Positions 7,622-15,481 of a stretch of DNA of 52,655 bases are shown piece after piece. The stretch's first letter is position 1, and each line of letters starts with the position of its first letter. Made by a program: the position numbers and the translations under genes. The DNA is taken from contig JAFGWT010000514.1 of NCBI GenBank assembly GCA_016937015.1, positions 1-52,655 on the forward strand. The letters are read 5' to 3'. Source of the DNA: Deltaproteobacteria bacterium. Its GTDB lineage: Bacteria; Myxococcota_A; Polyangia; JAAYKL01. Below the pieces are notes generated by a model. That model did not search any database, was not told where the DNA came from, and worked only from the letters and a program-made list of their open reading frames with translations.

Positions 7622-8203
7622 TTATTCTTCGGAAATTGGCGCGTAGAATTGGCCGTTGGTGATATCAACGTAGTCAGTCTGGTCTATAGTTGCCGATCCC
7701 TCAAAGGTTCCCAATGTAATTCCATCCACGCCATCCCATTTGTCAAAATATACCTCCAAGGTTCCTCCGAAATACCCTACATCTTGCACCCCCAAAGACC
7801 AACTGCTATTCGGGTAATTTCTCAATGAATACGATGCACCAGCAGAAACGTCTTCAGCAACGAAATTGAGAAACGCCACAGAATTCTTCCCGTCCTGAAA
7901 AAAACAATAAATTATATCATTCATAATCGAGCACAGACAACCAGACACATCATTCGAACAAATATCCACTTGCTCGCCATCAAAATCAAACCGTGCCGCA
8001 CAGGCACAATTGCCTGGAAAATCTCCATCCGCATCGGTGTCGCTATCTGTGTCACTATCTGTATCTGTATCCGTGTCGGTATCAGTATCGGTATCCGTAT
8101 CAGAATCCGCATCTGCGTCACTGGCATCGCCGCCGCCATCGCAAGCGGCGAAAACTATTATTGCTCCCAACAACAACATCAAAAACATCACGCTTTTAAT
8201 CAT
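7622..8203 (-). CDS. Asp-Thr repeat lipoprotein, paralogue 1
   Basis: A 193-residue secreted lipoprotein. The N-terminus MIKSVMFLMLLLGAIIVFAAC is a signal peptide with a lipobox ending at the Cys. A spacer of alternating Asp with Ser/Thr/Ala follows (about residues 26-57), then a compact domain with DFPGNCACAARFDFDG, DICSNDVSGCLC and a C-terminal YVDITNGQFYAPISEE. The spacer likely acts as an extended, acidic, possibly calcium-binding stalk, and the Cys-rich domain as a disulfide-stabilised exposed head. AAGGAGG lies 5 nt before the ATG. It is a tandem paralogue of the gene at 8436-9044. No function is known to me for the head domain. Confidence 0.8.
   Translation of the reverse strand: MIKSVMFLMLLLGAIIVFAACDGGGDASDADADSDTDTDTDTDTDTDTDSDTDSDTDADGDFPGNCACAARFDFDGEQVDICSNDVSGCLCSIMNDIIYCFFQDGKNSVAFLNFVAEDVSAGASYSLRNYPNSSWSLGVQDVGYFGGTLEVYFDKWDGVDGITLGTFEGSATIDQTDYVDITNGQFYAPISEE
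7943..8023. repeat. 81-bp near-identical block shared by the two lipoprotein genes
   Basis: 80 of 81 positions match 8763-8843 by eye, although the sequences just outside it in the same two genes differ strongly. The block encodes the DFDGEQVDICSNDVS region. The sharp boundaries suggest gene conversion or exchange between paralogues. Confidence 0.85.
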
Positions 8204-8435
8204 ATAATCCTCCTTAATCCTTTATCGTAACTACTGTTGCGTCGCCTTTTCAAGACAGTCTACAAATTGCTCCTGCTCTTTTACACAAAACGCCTCTTTT
8301 ATGGCGGCAATCTTTTGGTCACTGCATTCCCAACTGGCGGCGGGTTCTTTTTTAACGCAACGCTACGAAATTTAGAATTTATTCTTTGTGATTAAACAGC
8401 AAAAATGGCGTGCAAAACAACGAAAACGGACTGGA

Positions 8436-9044
8436 TTATTCTTCAGAAATGGGGGCGTAGAATTGGCCGTTGGAAATTACCAGATATTCAGTGTGGTCCT
8501 GTGTTACTTCCCCCTCAAACGTTCCCGATGCAACTCCGCCGATACCATCCCATTTGTCAAAATATACATCGTATGTCGGTACTGCATACCCCACATCTGA
8601 TATCGTCGATGTCATAGTAGCGTTACGGTCATTTTTCGACGCGCAAGTTGCACCTGCGAAAACATCTTCAACAGCGAAATTGAGAAAATTTACCCTGTTG
8701 CTGCCGTCAAAAAAGTAACAAGACACCTTAGAACCACTGCTCTCAATCATACACAAACAAGTAGACACATCATTCGAACAAATATCCACTTGCTCGCCAT
8801 CAAAATCAAACCGTGCCGCACAAGCACAATTGCCTGGAAAATCACCGCCCCCGTTGGTATCACTGTCGGTATCACTGTCGGTATCGGCATCGGTATCGGT
8901 GTCCGCATCGCTATCACCGCTGTTGTCTGAGGCGGTGTCATTATCTGACGAGCTGCCGTTGTCGCAGCCCATAACCAAAAGCGCGATGATGGCGGCAAGT
9001 ACAAATAAGTTTTTGGTTGCAGTTTGATATTTATGCTGAGTCAT
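8436..9044 (-). CDS. Asp-Thr repeat lipoprotein, paralogue 2
   Basis: A 202-residue lipoprotein built like its neighbour: signal peptide with lipobox LLVMGC, an acidic Asp/Ser/Thr spacer (about residues 34-66), then the shared head domain starting DFPGNCACAARFDFDG and ending VISNGQFYAPISEE. The first Cys-rich stretch is nearly identical to paralogue 1, while the middle (FFDGSNRVNFLNFAVEDVFA against FFQDGKNSVAFLNFVAEDVS) has diverged. AAGGGA precedes the ATG. The two genes and their 3' flanks (from about 7590 and 8403) form a tandem duplication of roughly 815 bp. Outer-membrane surface location is inferred from architecture only. Confidence 0.8.
   Translation of the reverse strand: MTQHKYQTATKNLFVLAAIIALLVMGCDNGSSSDNDTASDNSGDSDADTDTDADTDSDTDSDTNGGGDFPGNCACAARFDFDGEQVDICSNDVSTCLCMIESSGSKVSCYFFDGSNRVNFLNFAVEDVFAGATCASKNDRNATMTSTISDVGYAVPTYDVYFDKWDGIGGVASGTFEGEVTQDHTEYLVISNGQFYAPISEE
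8763..8843. repeat. 81-bp near-identical block, second copy
   Basis: Partner of 7943-8023, with a single difference. See that entry for the interpretation. Confidence 0.85.
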
Positions 9045-9177
9045 TTGAGTCCCTTTTTCAGAGCGGTCACGCAGATGCAGTGCGCATCAGCAACCTTGGT
9101 AACATTCTATTGTTTCACGAAGATTTATACCCATTTGACACGGGCGAGGCAAGCAGAGTCGGCGGTGTTTACGCAGG

Positions 9178-9263
9178 CAAGAAAACCAGAATCACACCCC
9201 TCAAAATTGCCATGTCCCCGCAAACGACCCACGAATACGCGCTGGACCACATTGGCTAATCCG
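9178..9263. repeat. Dispersed repeat C, copy 2
   Basis: Second copy of the element at 5529-5616, with several substitutions and a 2-bp length difference. It is followed 55 bp later by repeat B2. Confidence 0.75.
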
Positions 9264-9317
9264 CCCACCATATTGATGGCCGCAGTGCGGATGCGATAGT
9301 TGAAGTTGTTGGGAGAT

Positions 9318-9441
9318 GATTTTACCGGAAGGAAACGCAAACCGCTTGAATCAAAACCGCCATACCCCCTGAAAGTTTCCCCGAATTCGAGCAGGTCCGC
9401 AGCTTGTAATCATGCATTCCGGATCGCCTTCCACTTCATCC
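9318..9441. repeat. Dispersed repeat B, copy 2
   Basis: Second copy of the 124-bp element at 7381-7504, nearly identical. The flanking sequence changes abruptly on both sides. Confidence 0.9.
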
Positions 9442-9611
9442 AGTCGAGGAGACTGCTTGTCAAATTATGTCTATTCCAGGAACAATAATTCCCAGTGGAT
9501 TCGTTTATTTGTTGACAAGCCCATCCATAGAAGAAGGAACGCGGCTGCAGGGTTATGCCCGTTTCCAGCAGCGCAATTACCCCTGTAGCATAAGCAACCC
9601 CAAACGTTCAC

Positions 9612-9638
9612 AAAAACGCCACAATGCGTGTTGTGGCG
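9612..9638 (-). terminator. Intrinsic terminator of the Cys-repeat lipoprotein gene
   Basis: Read on the minus strand, an 8-bp stem CGCCACAA/TTGTGGCG with a 6-nt loop is followed directly by a run of five Ts (9616-9612). It lies about 90 bp past the stop codon at 9730. Confidence 0.75.
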
Positions 9639-9729
9639 CCCAGAGAGACAACATCATATGTTCGGGAAGGCAATCTGACGCCCGGGAAGACTCGTTGACA
9701 TATTTGGGGGAGCAAAAGAGGCTGAATAC

Positions 9730-11136
9730 CTATTTGGTGACCGCATCCAGTAAAGACACGCTGGCGTCAACGCTGGCGGTCAGCCTGTCGGAAGCGTCAC
9801 CGATAATGCCGGGCACTTTTTTCAATTCCGGGGGCAGACAAGTAGTCAGTTTGTATGTTGTGGCCAGATCCAAATCACCGCTCGCAGCCAGTTCTGTACC
9901 GGCTTTGGCAACCACGTTGCCAGCAGCGGAGATCATGTTTTCTCCGGCTTTCACAACGATGTCAGCCTGGGCGGTTGCGGCAAGAAGCGCACCCATATGC
10001 ACTTTAAACAAAAAGAGCCAGGCTCTAAACTGCGCTTTTGCGTCAGCTTCAGAAGCAATTTCACCCCGTGCTATCGCCGCATCAATTGCCTGCTGATCAA
10101 ATTGGTAAAACACATCAATGACGGGCGGTGCGCACTCAGCTTCAAGGTCGTTCTCGGCTCGTGCACTGGCCTCACATACCGCAGTCGTGTGTGGTGGGGT
10201 CAGTTTTCCTCTGCAGGTTGTGTTACACTCAACCCCCAGCATTTCTGCGGCATCGCTGGATTCACAAAAAATTTCTGCTATGGCGCCACCCGTACATACG
10301 CCATCAGCCGGGGTATATTTGCAGGTGCCTACGCATTGACCGTCACAGACATCTCCTGATTCCATTTTGCAGGTGCCAAGGCAGGTACCATCACACTGCC
10401 CGGCGCACACGCCGTCAGCGTTTTCTAGCGCACAAACGCCATTGCAGCTGCCATAACACACGCCGTCGCAAGCGGCGGCAACGTGGAGCACACAGTCCCC
10501 GGTACAACTCCCGGCACATATGAGTCCTGGGGCAATGCCGGTGCACCTGAGCTGTGCGTCTGAACCATCTGCGCATTTGTCATAGAGGTCAATCTGTTGG
10601 GCGTCCACTTCACACTCCCCGGCGCATATCGCATTGACCTTTACGGGGTCTACGTCGACATCACACTTTGCAGTGGCTTCAATGCTGGCGGATGCAGACA
10701 CCTCACAATCAGGTTTATGATATTCAACAGTAATTGCCGAACCGGACGACATATCCAGATAAAAACTGGCGGCGAGCGAGCTCTGAAACCTGTCAGCCAA
10801 ATCCAAATCCGCACCGGTTTTAAAAGCAACATCCAAACCCACTGTTCCATAAATCGATTTCAGGGCGGTATCAATATCTGCCGACACATTGTCCGCTTTG
10901 GTGCCAAAGCCAACAACCGACTGCAGAAACCCGTCAATTGCCGCGACACCTGAAATGGAGTAGTTACCCGCCAATAGACCATTTCCTGCAGAGGGACACC
11001 CTATATCGCAGGGCCCTGTTGAATCGTCAGTCGCCTCGTCCTCCCCTTTATCGCACCCGCCTCCCCAGATCAAACCAGCGAGGAGGACTGAAAGGATGTC
11101 TATCCAACTAATTTTGTAATTTGCTCTGATTTTCAT
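9730..11136 (-). CDS. Gly-x-Cys repeat lipoprotein, paralogue 1
   Basis: A 468-residue secreted protein. The start is the ATG at 11136 (MKIRANYK), preceded by GGGGA. The hydrophobic stretch ILSVLLAGLIWGGGC is a lipoprotein-like signal peptide, with an imperfect lipobox. A conserved helical N-terminal domain (about residues 40-150) leads to a central region of C-x-G-x-C units such as CAGSCTGDC and CDGTCLGTC, with over thirty cysteines. A C-terminal helical domain follows, ending LPPELKKVPGIIGDASDRLT. Cys spacing suggests a rod of stacked disulfide loops. It is paralogous to the next gene along its whole length, but its repeat core has drifted. It has its own terminator. Function unknown. Confidence 0.8.
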   Translation of the reverse strand: MKIRANYKISWIDILSVLLAGLIWGGGCDKGEDEATDDSTGPCDIGCPSAGNGLLAGNYSISGVAAIDGFLQSVVGFGTKADNVSADIDTALKSIYGTVGLDVAFKTGADLDLADRFQSSLAASFYLDMSSGSAITVEYHKPDCEVSASASIEATAKCDVDVDPVKVNAICAGECEVDAQQIDLYDKCADGSDAQLRCTGIAPGLICAGSCTGDCVLHVAAACDGVCYGSCNGVCALENADGVCAGQCDGTCLGTCKMESGDVCDGQCVGTCKYTPADGVCTGGAIAEIFCESSDAAEMLGVECNTTCRGKLTPPHTTAVCEASARAENDLEAECAPPVIDVFYQFDQQAIDAAIARGEIASEADAKAQFRAWLFLFKVHMGALLAATAQADIVVKAGENMISAAGNVVAKAGTELAASGDLDLATTYKLTTCLPPELKKVPGIIGDASDRLTASVDASVSLLDAVTK

Positions 11137-11270
11137 TTTTCCCCACAAAAAGTGTCGCATCAGAATGACACAGGCACCGGTCGAGGCATATGTTGGCGGC
11201 TTGAGCACTATAATCATTTGTCTTTTGCTGTAAGCGAAAAACTAAGCCGAAAATGGATAATCAACAACAA

Positions 11271-11304
11271 TAAAAAACCGCCGATTGGAAAGCCCAACCG
11301 GCGG
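11271..11304 (-). terminator. Intrinsic terminator of the second Cys-repeat lipoprotein gene
   Basis: On the minus strand a GC-rich hairpin (CCGCCGGTTGG pairing with CCAATCGGCGG, one mismatch) is followed by TTTTTTATT. It lies about 45 bp beyond the stop at 11351. A weaker 8-bp hairpin (GAGGATAA/TTATCCTC, 11320-11339) lies between the stop and the terminator. Confidence 0.9.
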
Positions 11305-11350
11305 CAAAAATTTTACAGAGAGGATAACGGATTATCCTCAAAGAATTCTG

Positions 11351-12742
11351 TTATTTTTTAATGATGCCGACCAGAGACACACTGGCGTCAACGCTGCCAG
11401 ACAGCTTATCGGAAGCGTCACCGATAATACCGGGAACTTTCTTCAGCTCTGCAGGCAGACAGCCCAGTTTGAAAGCAACTGAAAAATCAGCGTCTGCGGC
11501 CAGCTCAGCACCAGCTTTGCCAATCACATTGCCAGCGGCGGAGATCATGCCTTCGCCAGCTTTAAGTACGATGTCAGCCTGGGCCATAGCGGCAACCAGG
11601 TTACCCACTTCGGTTTTGAAAAGGGTGAGCCACGCTTTGAACTCGGCTTTGAGAGCAGCTTCAGACTCGATGGAACCATCGGCTTCGGCAGCGGCAACCA
11701 GAGAGGCGTCAAAGCTGTAAGATACGCCAATTGAAGGCGGTGTACACTCGGCGCTCAGCTCGGCTTCAGCTTTAGCGCTGGCTTCACACTCTGCAGATGC
11801 GCTGGGCGGAGTTACTTCACCGGAGCAGCTGCCGGAGCAGTTAACCTGAGGAGGCTCGGCATTGGCTTCGGCTTTACAGGAAACCTCAGCTTTGGCGCCA
11901 CCTTCGCAGGAGCCGCTGGCAGGAGTATATTCGCAGGAACCAGTGCATTTACCGGAGCAGCTTCCGCCGGCTTCCATCTCGCAGGTACCCTCACATTCGC
12001 CATCGCACTCACCGGCGCAGGAACCGTCGGTGTTTTCCACGGAGCATGTGCCAGTACAGGAACCGTTGCAGGTACCTTCACAGGTAGCAGCCACTTCGAG
12101 CTCGCATCCACCGGTGCAGGAACCCTCGCAGCTCAGGCTGGGAGCGGTACCGGTACAGGTGAGTTCAGCTTCTACAGAACCTTCACAGGCAGCTTCGAGA
12201 TTCACTTCGCCGGGATCCACTTCGCATTTGCCGGAGCAGGATGCTTCAACAGAACCGGGCTGTACTTCTACGTCGCATTTTGCAGTGGCTTCGATGCTGG
12301 CGCTGGCGGAAACCTCACATTTGGGTTTCTGATATTCAACTTTAATGGCGGCACCGGCAGATGCATCCAAATAAAATTTGGCAGCAAGGGCAGCCTGGAA
12401 CTGAGCGGACATATCAAGATCCGCACCGGCTTTACCGGCCACATCCAAACCAACTGAGCCGTAAATGGCTTTCAGTGCCGCGTCGATATCAGCGGAAACT
12501 TTGGTGGCTTTGGTGTTGAAATTTACAACCGAACCAAAGAAACCGTCGATGGATGCCACACCAGTGATGGATGCATTACCGGCTACGAGGCCTTCGCTGG
12601 CGCCTGGGCAGCTCAATCCGCACTGCTCTGCGATATTATCCAGAGGTCCACCATCGTCACATGCACCACCGGACAGGAAGCCTGCCAGGATGACGGTCAG
12701 TACGATTACCAACGTCTTTTGAATTCTTTTCTGCTGTTTCAT
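11351..12742 (-). CDS. Gly-x-Cys repeat lipoprotein, paralogue 2
   Basis: A 463-residue lipoprotein with signal peptide TLVIVLTVILAGFLSGGAC (start MKQQKRIQ at 12742, with AAGGAGG 8 nt upstream). The N-terminal domain shares long stretches with paralogue 1, for example VSADIDAALKAIYGSVGLDV. The central region has dense C-x-G-x-C repeats rich in Gly, Ser, Glu and Thr (CEGTCNGSCTGTC, CSGKCTGSCEYTPASGSC). The C-terminal domain again ends LPAELKKVPGIIGDASDKL. The mature protein is acidic and probably displayed on the outer membrane or cell surface, its many cysteines needing oxidative folding. Its strong ribosome site, candidate operator-promoter and clean terminator suggest high, regulated expression. 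Confidence 0.82.
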   Translation of the reverse strand: MKQQKRIQKTLVIVLTVILAGFLSGGACDDGGPLDNIAEQCGLSCPGASEGLVAGNASITGVASIDGFFGSVVNFNTKATKVSADIDAALKAIYGSVGLDVAGKAGADLDMSAQFQAALAAKFYLDASAGAAIKVEYQKPKCEVSASASIEATAKCDVEVQPGSVEASCSGKCEVDPGEVNLEAACEGSVEAELTCTGTAPSLSCEGSCTGGCELEVAATCEGTCNGSCTGTCSVENTDGSCAGECDGECEGTCEMEAGGSCSGKCTGSCEYTPASGSCEGGAKAEVSCKAEANAEPPQVNCSGSCSGEVTPPSASAECEASAKAEAELSAECTPPSIGVSYSFDASLVAAAEADGSIESEAALKAEFKAWLTLFKTEVGNLVAAMAQADIVLKAGEGMISAAGNVIGKAGAELAADADFSVAFKLGCLPAELKKVPGIIGDASDKLSGSVDASVSLVGIIKK

Positions 12743-12834
12743 AAATACTTCCTCCTTAAGGAAATTTGATGAGCCAACGGCACCCTTGCACATCATTGGC
12801 TATGCTTGCAGTTACCTTTTCAATAGTGTTCTGA

Positions 12835-12867
12835 GTTTTAACTCCGATACTTGAACTGTTCAAGTAT
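12835..12867 (-). promoter_or_regulatory. Candidate promoter overlapped by a 21-bp perfect palindrome
   Basis: Palindrome arms ATACTTGAAC and GTTCAAGTAT flank a single T (12847-12867). On the minus strand the palindrome supplies a -35-like TTGAAC (12863-12858). After 17 nt comes TAAAAC (12840-12835), a -10 with four matches. A repressor or activator dimer binding here would control the lipoprotein gene starting at 12742. The leader would be about 85 nt. Confidence 0.5.
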
Positions 12868-13092
12868 AGTTCTGCTTTTTGTTGTAAGAATGTAAAAATA
12901 ACTACCTGTATTCTCATTCCACACATGCACTCTCACTGCGACCTCAATCCGATTCTCCTGGGGTTACATTTGTAGCATTTAGAGTGCGCCATGGGGCGAT
13001 TTTCCGAACAATTAAACATATTTCTGTCTGGGAATAAAATTTTGTGCAAAATTGCAGACCGAGATAACCCTACCGCCTCCAGCGCCATTTTT

Positions 13093-13121
13093 TTGGCCAA
13101 ACGAATATCTTTTTCTATAAT
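13093..13121 (+). promoter_or_regulatory. Candidate promoter of the OmpA/TSP3 gene
   Basis: TTGGCC (13093-13098), a 17-nt spacer and a perfect TATAAT (13116-13121). Transcription from here would give an untranslated leader of about 170 nt before the ATG at 13298. No riboswitch-like structure was recognised in that leader. Confidence 0.5.
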
Positions 13122-13297
13122 AATGTGATTAAAAAAAAGAAACATAATAATGCTGCAAAAGTACGAAATTTAAATGGCTGTTAGACAGCGATGGCACTTG
13201 TTATATTCAAAAATATTCGACATCGCGTCTTTTAAACTGGAATCGATGTGCAACCGTTCCGTTGTGGGAACCACGCAGAACAAAAGGGGTTGAAAAA

Positions 13298-15346
13298 ATG
13301 GGTTCAAAACAGGGGAGTCTTCTAACTGTTTTTATCGGCGTTTTCTGCGCCATTCTGTTTGCCGGAATGTCTGCCCATGCAGACCGCACTCTCCTTGCCA
13401 AAACCGACAAATACGGTGCCGATCTGCGACTTTTCCGCTCCGCCATTGACACCAAGGGCCATTTTACGGTGGACGGCAGCGAAGTGTTGCCTCACCACGC
13501 CCTGTCGCTGTCTCTGACCATGAACTTTGGCTTTAATCAGTGGTTCGCACCCGAACTCAAAACCACGCGGGCATACAAAAACACAACCACAAACGTTTAT
13601 CTTCACTCCATCCTGATTGCCAACTGGGGTATTAAAGACATGGTTGTAGTCGGTCTGGGCATTCCAATCGCGCTGCCCTCCGGTTATGTGTTTAACGGAT
13701 TCAATTCCCGCGGCGAACCCACTCGGGAGGCATGGTCCACCTCCGGCCGCATCGGCGACATCAGCCTTCACACCAAATTGCGCTGGATTCGCGCAGACAG
13801 GCATCCCATTGGGCTTTCCACAATTTTTCAGTACAGTATCCCCACAGGCGCCGGCGAGTATATCGCGGGTTCCCCCAAAGGCGGCGTTTTCCGCGCAAAA
13901 CTGATCCTCGATGTGATGAGCCAGCGCGAACGATACCGGGGCGCACTGAACGTTGGCGTGCATCTGCCCCTGGGCGCACTGAAAACCGTCAACAACTATG
14001 CAGACCCGAACAACTTTGCCCTCGACAACACCACCGGCCGGGTCCTTTTTAAAAATGGCCCCCAGGCCAACTTTGGGATTGGCAACAGTTTTGCCTTCTG
14101 GCCCGACGTGATGGATTTTGTGCTTGAGGTCTACGGCACACAGCTTTTTTCCGAAATCGGCACGCCGGAATATTTCTCCGCGGAAGCCAGCGGCGGTGTG
14201 AAGATGTACATTGAGGAAAGCTCGTACCTGCTGGCAGGATATGCCCACGGTCTGCCTTTTTCGGGTAAACGCTCTAAAAATCCAGGTTACGGTTATCAGG
14301 CTATGGAACAGCGCGTTTTTCTGGGCTTTGCCTACGAACCATCCATTGGTGACAAGGACAGGGACGGCATTAAGGACGACATCGACCAGTGCCCCCTTGA
14401 CCCTGAAGACTTCGATGAGTTTCTGGATTCTGACGGCTGCCCGGAGCCGGATAATGATATGGACGGCATTCTCGATCCCGACGACGCGTGTCCACTCATT
14501 CCTGAGGACGCGGACGGTGTGGAAGATAATGATGGCTGTCCGGAACGCAACGAACGGGACCGGGATGGCGACGGCATTTTCGACGAAAAAGACAAGTGTC
14601 CGGACAATCCCGAAGACCACGACGATTTTGAGGACAAGGACGGCTGTCCCGATGTGGACAATGACAGGGACGGCATCCTCGATATACGCGACGAGTGTCC
14701 CAACGATCCCGAGGATATGGATGGATTTGAAGACAAAAACGGCTGTCCCGACCCGGACAATGACAAGGACCGCATTCTCGACATTGATGACGCCTGTCCC
14801 GACAATCCCGAAGTTTACAACGGCAAGGAAGATACGGACGGTTGTCCGGACCAGGGCGACGTTATTCTGCAGGGTGACAGTATTCGCATCCTGAAGAAAG
14901 TGTATTTTGAGTACGACTCGGCGAACATTAAAAAGGTATCGTACGATATTCTCAATGCCGTGGCCGAAACCATCAAGAACAACCCGCAGATTGAACTGGT
15001 TGAGATTGGGGGCCATGCGGACCAGAACGGCAGCGACAAATACAACCTCAAACTGACCGAGGACAGGGCCGCCAGTGTGAAGCGTTACCTGTTGAGCAAG
15101 GGCGTTAAGGAAAAGAGTGTTATTTCCCAGGGCTACGGCGAGTACTGTCCGGTGGAAGAAGGCAACACAGACGCCATCAACGAGAAAAACCGGCGAGTGG
15201 AATTCAAGGTGCTGGTCACTGCGGGTATTCCCACCGGCGCCAGACGCGGCTGCGATCTGTCAGATAAAAACGGCATTGTGCCGGCCACCGTCACCATTGA
15301 GGACAATGCGCCAAAAACAGAAAATCAGGATACACAGAATCAGTAG
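13298..15346 (+). CDS. OmpA-family protein with thrombospondin type-3 repeats
   Basis: A 682-residue outer-membrane protein. The start is the ATG at 13298, with AGGGG upstream. The signal peptide ends near AGMSAHA. Residues about 30-350 look like an outer-membrane beta barrel, with alternating hydrophobic strands and short Gly/Pro turns. Five acidic repeats of the form D-x-D-x-DGI-x-D-x-x-D-x-C-P (about residues 358-530) are thrombospondin type-3 calcium-binding repeats. The C-terminal domain has the OmpA peptidoglycan-binding pattern VYFEYDSANIKK, IGGHADQNGSDKYNLKL and RRVEFKV. The protein would tether the outer membrane to the cell wall through a calcium-stiffened linker. A long minus-strand frame across this gene is only a shadow of the repeat codons. 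Confidence 0.9.
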   Translation: MGSKQGSLLTVFIGVFCAILFAGMSAHADRTLLAKTDKYGADLRLFRSAIDTKGHFTVDGSEVLPHHALSLSLTMNFGFNQWFAPELKTTRAYKNTTTNVYLHSILIANWGIKDMVVVGLGIPIALPSGYVFNGFNSRGEPTREAWSTSGRIGDISLHTKLRWIRADRHPIGLSTIFQYSIPTGAGEYIAGSPKGGVFRAKLILDVMSQRERYRGALNVGVHLPLGALKTVNNYADPNNFALDNTTGRVLFKNGPQANFGIGNSFAFWPDVMDFVLEVYGTQLFSEIGTPEYFSAEASGGVKMYIEESSYLLAGYAHGLPFSGKRSKNPGYGYQAMEQRVFLGFAYEPSIGDKDRDGIKDDIDQCPLDPEDFDEFLDSDGCPEPDNDMDGILDPDDACPLIPEDADGVEDNDGCPERNERDRDGDGIFDEKDKCPDNPEDHDDFEDKDGCPDVDNDRDGILDIRDECPNDPEDMDGFEDKNGCPDPDNDKDRILDIDDACPDNPEVYNGKEDTDGCPDQGDVILQGDSIRILKKVYFEYDSANIKKVSYDILNAVAETIKNNPQIELVEIGGHADQNGSDKYNLKLTEDRAASVKRYLLSKGVKEKSVISQGYGEYCPVEEGNTDAINEKNRRVEFKVLVTAGIPTGARRGCDLSDKNGIVPATVTIEDNAPKTENQDTQNQ

Positions 15347-15403
15347 GCCACCGTGTCGAATTCCGCCTTATTTCCTTTGAGGGTGCTGCCAACATCATGT
15401 AAA

Positions 15404-15477
15404 AAATCCCCCTTATCCCCTTCCCGGAAAGGGGAAGACAGGCAAACTCCCCCTCTTTAAAGGGGGTAGGGGGATTT
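15404..15477. repeat. Palindromic REP-like element between ompA-like and tonB-like genes
   Basis: The outer arms AAATCCCCC (15404-15412) and GGGGGATTT (15469-15477) enclose two further hairpins, near CCCCTTCCCGGAAAGGGG and near CCCCCTCTTTAAAGGGGG. It ends 4 bp before the start codon at 15482. It could stop transcription from the OmpA gene or restrict translation of the next gene. The form is that of C/G-rich intergenic palindromes common in deltaproteobacteria. Confidence 0.65.
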
Positions 15478-15481
15478 CGAG

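Larger units (their letters stand above)
9045..9729. other. 685-bp gene-free stretch with repeats C2 and B2
   Basis: No supported gene. It contains repeat C2 (9178-9263), repeat B2 (9318-9441), an inverted pair GCTTGTCAA (about 9453) / TTGACAAGC (about 9512) and an intrinsic terminator at 9612-9638 for the gene to its right. A frame on the plus strand runs into the next gene antisense and is not credible. Confidence 0.6.
12743..13297. other. 555-bp AT-rich divergent control region
   Basis: The interval separates the minus-strand Cys-repeat lipoprotein gene from the plus-strand OmpA gene. It holds the candidate promoters described at 12835-12867 and 13093-13121 and no supported gene. A 70-codon frame at 12933-13145 lacks a ribosome site and overlaps the OmpA promoter. 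Confidence 0.55.

Noticed and set aside
9467-10096. 209-codon plus-strand frame
   Set aside because: It crosses the terminator hairpin and then runs antisense to the Cys-repeat lipoprotein gene. No ribosome site.
12933-13145. 70-codon minus-strand frame in the divergent control region
   Set aside because: No ribosome site and overlap with the best promoter of the OmpA gene.
13192-13206. Sigma-54-like TGGCAC element before the OmpA gene
   Set aside because: The matching -12 element (TTGC at the right spacing) is absent. The sequence continues TTGTTATATT.
13322-15016. 564-codon open frame on the minus strand
   Set aside because: It lies entirely antisense to the OmpA/TSP3 gene, whose repeated GAC/GAT codons suppress stops on the other strand. 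No family resemblance, signal or ribosome site.
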